Part shown: in pieces, positions 61,598 through 64,000 of the stretch | How positions within the stretch are numbered: the stretch's first letter is position 1 | Layout: each line of letters starts with the position of its first letter | From: Pollutimonas sp036675275 | Lineage (GTDB): Bacteria > Pseudomonadota > Gammaproteobacteria > Burkholderiales > Burkholderiaceae_B | Assembly: GCA_036675275.1 (NCBI GenBank) | Contig: JAKFFG010000026.1 | Span: 62,001-126,000, forward strand | DNA: 64,000 bases | Direction of reading: 5' to 3' | Translations under genes and position numbers: made by a program | The notes under the pieces: generated by a model | The model's input: only the letters and a program-made list of their open reading frames with translations | Databases searched by the model: none | What the model was told of the DNA's origin: nothing

Positions 61598-63142
61598 ATG
61601 CTTGAACGCGAACTCAAATTTTATGTGCCCGCCGACAAACGCACTGTGCTGGAAAAGCGGCTGCGCAAAGACGGCGCGGCAGACCTTCCCCTGCATGCCT
61701 GTTATTTCGACACCGAGAAGCACGAGCTCGCCAAGCGCAAGGTTGCACTGCGTTTGCGCCAGGAAGGCGAGCTATGGGTGCAAACCATCAAAACGCCCGG
61801 TTCCGACGAACTGTCGCGTATTGAAATCAATCATCCCCGGCCCGATCCAACGCTGGACCTGAATCTCTACCAGGGCTCCTTCATTGAAGAGATTCTTGCA
61901 GGACTGGAGTTCCCGCTGGAGCTGCGCTACGAAACCCAGGTGCATCGGCTGGCGCTGAAGGTAAACTGCGACGGCAGCGAGGTCGAATTCGCCTATGATC
62001 AAGGTATCATCAAGTCGGGCGGGCTGAAACTGCCTGTGTGTGAACTGGAACTCGAACTGGTCACGGGCGAAACATCCGGCCTGTTCAAACTGGCCGGCCA
62101 GTGCCTTGAAAAATACGGGCTCATCCTGGACTTGCGCAGCAAGGCTGAACGCGGCGACGCGCTGGCGCGCGTCGCGTCAGACAGCAAAGAATGCAACGCC
62201 AACGATACCAACGCTTCGGATGCTCCCGCACAAGCCGCGATCCTGGCGCCGCTGTACAAGCCCCGCCGTGCCGGCCATGTGCTGCTGACTTCCGACCTGA
62301 GCATGCGGCAAGCGTACCAGCGCTGCGCAACCGATTGCATGAACCAGATAGTCAGGAACACGACTTTCCTGGCCACAGCTGCAAGCCTGCACGCCCCGGC
62401 AAGCACCTGCGTCGAATACGTGCATCAAATCAGGGTGGGCATACGCCGCATCCGGTCATGCTGGAAATTCTTCGGCAAATGGGTAGAGCTGGACGAAGCC
62501 AGCCTGGAGGTCGCACTGCGCGACTACTTTTCACAGCTGGGCAAGGCGCGGGATGGCGACGTGATCCGCGAGACCATCACGCCGCGCCTGATAGGCGCGG
62601 GCATGCCCGAATTGTCCCTTCCCGCCCCCGACGATAGCGACAGCATGCCGGCGCTTGCGGCCAGCCCACAAGTACAGGCGACATTGCTCACGCTGCTCCA
62701 GCACCTTACGGATGCAGAAAGTGCCCAGCAAACACAAAAACAACCCGAAGCAAAGCTGAAAAAGGCATTGACCAAACGCTTGAACAAGCGGCTCGATGCG
62801 GTATGCGAACAAGGCGCGCGCTTTTCGGAGCTCTCAATAGAAGAACAACACCGCCTGCGTAAACGGGTAAAGGCCTTGCGCTACAGCATGGAATTCTCGG
62901 CCAGCCTGCTGTCGGGGAAACGGCTGGCGCGGCTGCGCGAAGCGCTGACAACTGCCCAGCACACACTGGGCGACCTCAACGACTTGTATATCGCCGACGA
63001 CTTCTACCGGCCGCTCAGCGGCACGCAACCTCAGGCCTACTTCGCATCAGGATGGTTGCGTGCAATGCAGGAGCAGAAAAAAGCCCAGGCGCAAGCCGAT
63101 TTCGTGCGCATGGCGAAAGCCGGCCACTTCAAGAAGGCCTGA
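61598..63142 (+). CDS. CYTH and CHAD domain protein
   Basis: 514 residues. N-terminal CYTH (residues about 1-195): the MLERELKFYVPADKRTVLEK start with ExExK, KRKVALRLRQEGELWVQTIK, and later CELELELVTGETSG close the tunnel fold of inorganic triphosphatases. C-terminal CHAD (about 225-510): VHQIRVGIRRIRSCWKFFGK and LRKRVKALRYSMEFSASLL, rich in His, Arg and Lys, binds polyphosphate. The pair resembles YgiF plus a CHAD partner in one chain and most likely hydrolyses triphosphate or binds polyphosphate granules. Convergent with ftsY. Confidence 0.92.
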   Translation: MLERELKFYVPADKRTVLEKRLRKDGAADLPLHACYFDTEKHELAKRKVALRLRQEGELWVQTIKTPGSDELSRIEINHPRPDPTLDLNLYQGSFIEEILAGLEFPLELRYETQVHRLALKVNCDGSEVEFAYDQGIIKSGGLKLPVCELELELVTGETSGLFKLAGQCLEKYGLILDLRSKAERGDALARVASDSKECNANDTNASDAPAQAAILAPLYKPRRAGHVLLTSDLSMRQAYQRCATDCMNQIVRNTTFLATAASLHAPASTCVEYVHQIRVGIRRIRSCWKFFGKWVELDEASLEVALRDYFSQLGKARDGDVIRETITPRLIGAGMPELSLPAPDDSDSMPALAASPQVQATLLTLLQHLTDAESAQQTQKQPEAKLKKALTKRLNKRLDAVCEQGARFSELSIEEQHRLRKRVKALRYSMEFSASLLSGKRLARLREALTTAQHTLGDLNDLYIADDFYRPLSGTQPQAYFASGWLRAMQEQKKAQAQADFVRMAKAGHFKKA

Positions 63143-63159
63143 AGCGGCACCGTCCCGTA

Positions 63160-64000
63160 CTAATCGCCTATCAGGGCGGCTGCAAACTCACGTGCCACAA
63201 AAGGCTGCAGGTCGTTCAAGGACTCTCCCACACCTATCCAGTAGACGGGCACGGGCCGGACTCCCTGACTGCCCGCGGCAACCGCAGCCAGCGTGCCGCC
63301 CTTGGCAGTGCCGTCCAGTTTGGTCACCACCAGTCCAGTAAGGTTGATGGCCGCGTCGAAGGCGCGTATTTGCGCGATGGCGTTTTGGCCGGTATTGCCG
63401 TCGATGACCAGCAACACCTCATGAGGCGCGGCGCCATCGGCCTTGCCGATGACGCGCTTGATCTTCTTGAGCTCTTCCATCAGGTGCAGCTGCGTGGGCA
63501 GCCGGCCGGCGGTGTCCACCATTACCACACCGGCTTCGCGCGCGCGGCCCGCATTGACCGCATCGAAAGCCACGGCGGCGGGATCGCCGCCATCCTGCGC
63601 GATGACCGTCACATTATTGCGCGCGCCCCATTCCATGAGTTGCTCGCGCGCCGCGGCACGGAAGGTATCGCCGGCAGCGAGCAGCACCTTGGCGCCCTGT
63701 GCCTGGAAGGCATACGCCAGCTTGCCTATGGAGGTGGTCTTTCCCGCCCCGTTCACGCCGGCGATCATAATGACTAAAGGCGATGCCTTGCCCAAAGGAA
63801 ACGGTTTTTCCAGAGGCGCCAGGTGATCGGCCAATATATCGCGTAAAGCCGCCTTGACCTGGCCGCCTTCGGTGAGCCGCTCTTTGCGTACTCGCGCGCG
63901 CAACGCCGTCAAGAGCTTCTCGGTGGCCTCGACACCCGCATCAGCCATGATGAGCGCGGTTTCAAGATCTTCGAAAAGCGATTCATCGACCTTTACGCCA
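63160..64000 (-). CDS. ftsY: signal recognition particle receptor FtsY, N-terminus cut by window end
   Basis: About 280 residues visible; the reading frame is open to the window edge (VDESLFEDLETALIMADAG at the upstream end), so the true start lies outside. FtsY docks ribosome-SRP complexes at the inner membrane. The NG domain is complete: P-loop AGVNGAGKTTSIGKLAYAFQ, then AAGDTFRAAAREQL, VDTAGRLPTQLHLMEELKK, VVTKLDGTAKGGTLAAVAA and VYWIGVGESLNDLQPF. The acidic A domain is not visible. Confidence 0.98.
   Translation of the reverse strand, partial: GVKVDESLFEDLETALIMADAGVEATEKLLTALRARVRKERLTEGGQVKAALRDILADHLAPLEKPFPLGKASPLVIMIAGVNGAGKTTSIGKLAYAFQAQGAKVLLAAGDTFRAAAREQLMEWGARNNVTVIAQDGGDPAAVAFDAVNAGRAREAGVVMVDTAGRLPTQLHLMEELKKIKRVIGKADGAAPHEVLLVIDGNTGQNAIAQIRAFDAAINLTGLVVTKLDGTAKGGTLAAVAAGSQGVRPVPVYWIGVGESLNDLQPFVAREFAAALIGD

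Overview
The window looks like a GC-rich Gram-negative beta-proteobacterium of the Burkholderiales, most likely Alcaligenaceae (Bordetella/Achromobacter/Pusillimonas-like). This rests on the Bug-type periplasmic receptor, a RibB protein with a degenerate GTP-cyclohydrolase-like tail, the ribB-ribH-nusB-thiL-pgpA order, a CIRCE-controlled groESL operon and ftsY. Family placement is inference from gene content, not from a database search.

Layout. 1-10.4 kb: end of a GGDEF protein, a CurA-like reductase, a CynX-like MFS carrier, purT, a ChaN-like lipoprotein, another MFS carrier, an EamA exporter, a FUSC-type membrane protein, and a sugar dehydrogenase/cytochrome c pair. 10.5-11.3 kb: a DUF899 gene broken by two frameshifts. 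11.4-20.9 kb: an amino-acid block, all on the + strand: gltS, a TAXI lipoprotein and a small membrane protein tightly coupled, then aspartate 4-decarboxylase, the aspartate:alanine antiporter AspT and a 917-residue Orn/Lys/Arg-type decarboxylase. 21.2-24.3 kb: a PhoD-like metallophosphatase and an MliC/META fusion protein.

24.4-35.6 kb is an accessory stretch of small regulators with their targets and several decayed genes: a paired SMR exporter with a MarR regulator and three matching operators, a degraded LysE exporter, cupin, PaiB/MocR divergent pair, LysR/SDR divergent pair, two F420-reductase-like proteins plus a third as a remnant, an HxlR regulator with two operators, and a quinone-oxidoreductase tail. 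35.6-41.2 kb is an iron-uptake group (TonB receptor, OsmC, PepSY membrane protein, Fur-like site) followed by an MFS carrier.

41.3-46.2 kb: an apparently solitary RES-domain toxin-like gene, a SagB-like nitroreductase, an epimerase-like protein, and a 2.6-kb cassette (MerR, DUF2938, MFS exporter) bounded by inverted multi-copy end repeats resembling those of IS21-family elements but with no transposase. 46.2-64 kb is largely core: groESL, flavin reductase, a LacI/Bug pair with a perfect palindrome, dgkA, pyrF, pncC, pgpA, thiL, nusB, ribH, ribB, an IclR/phnDCEE import operon, a CYTH-CHAD protein and the start-truncated ftsY.

The best candidates for new biology are the gltS-TAXI-small membrane protein unit (a possible hybrid binding-protein-dependent symporter), and the transposase-less cassette at 43.6-46.2 kb. 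No tRNA, rRNA or CRISPR array was recognised by eye.
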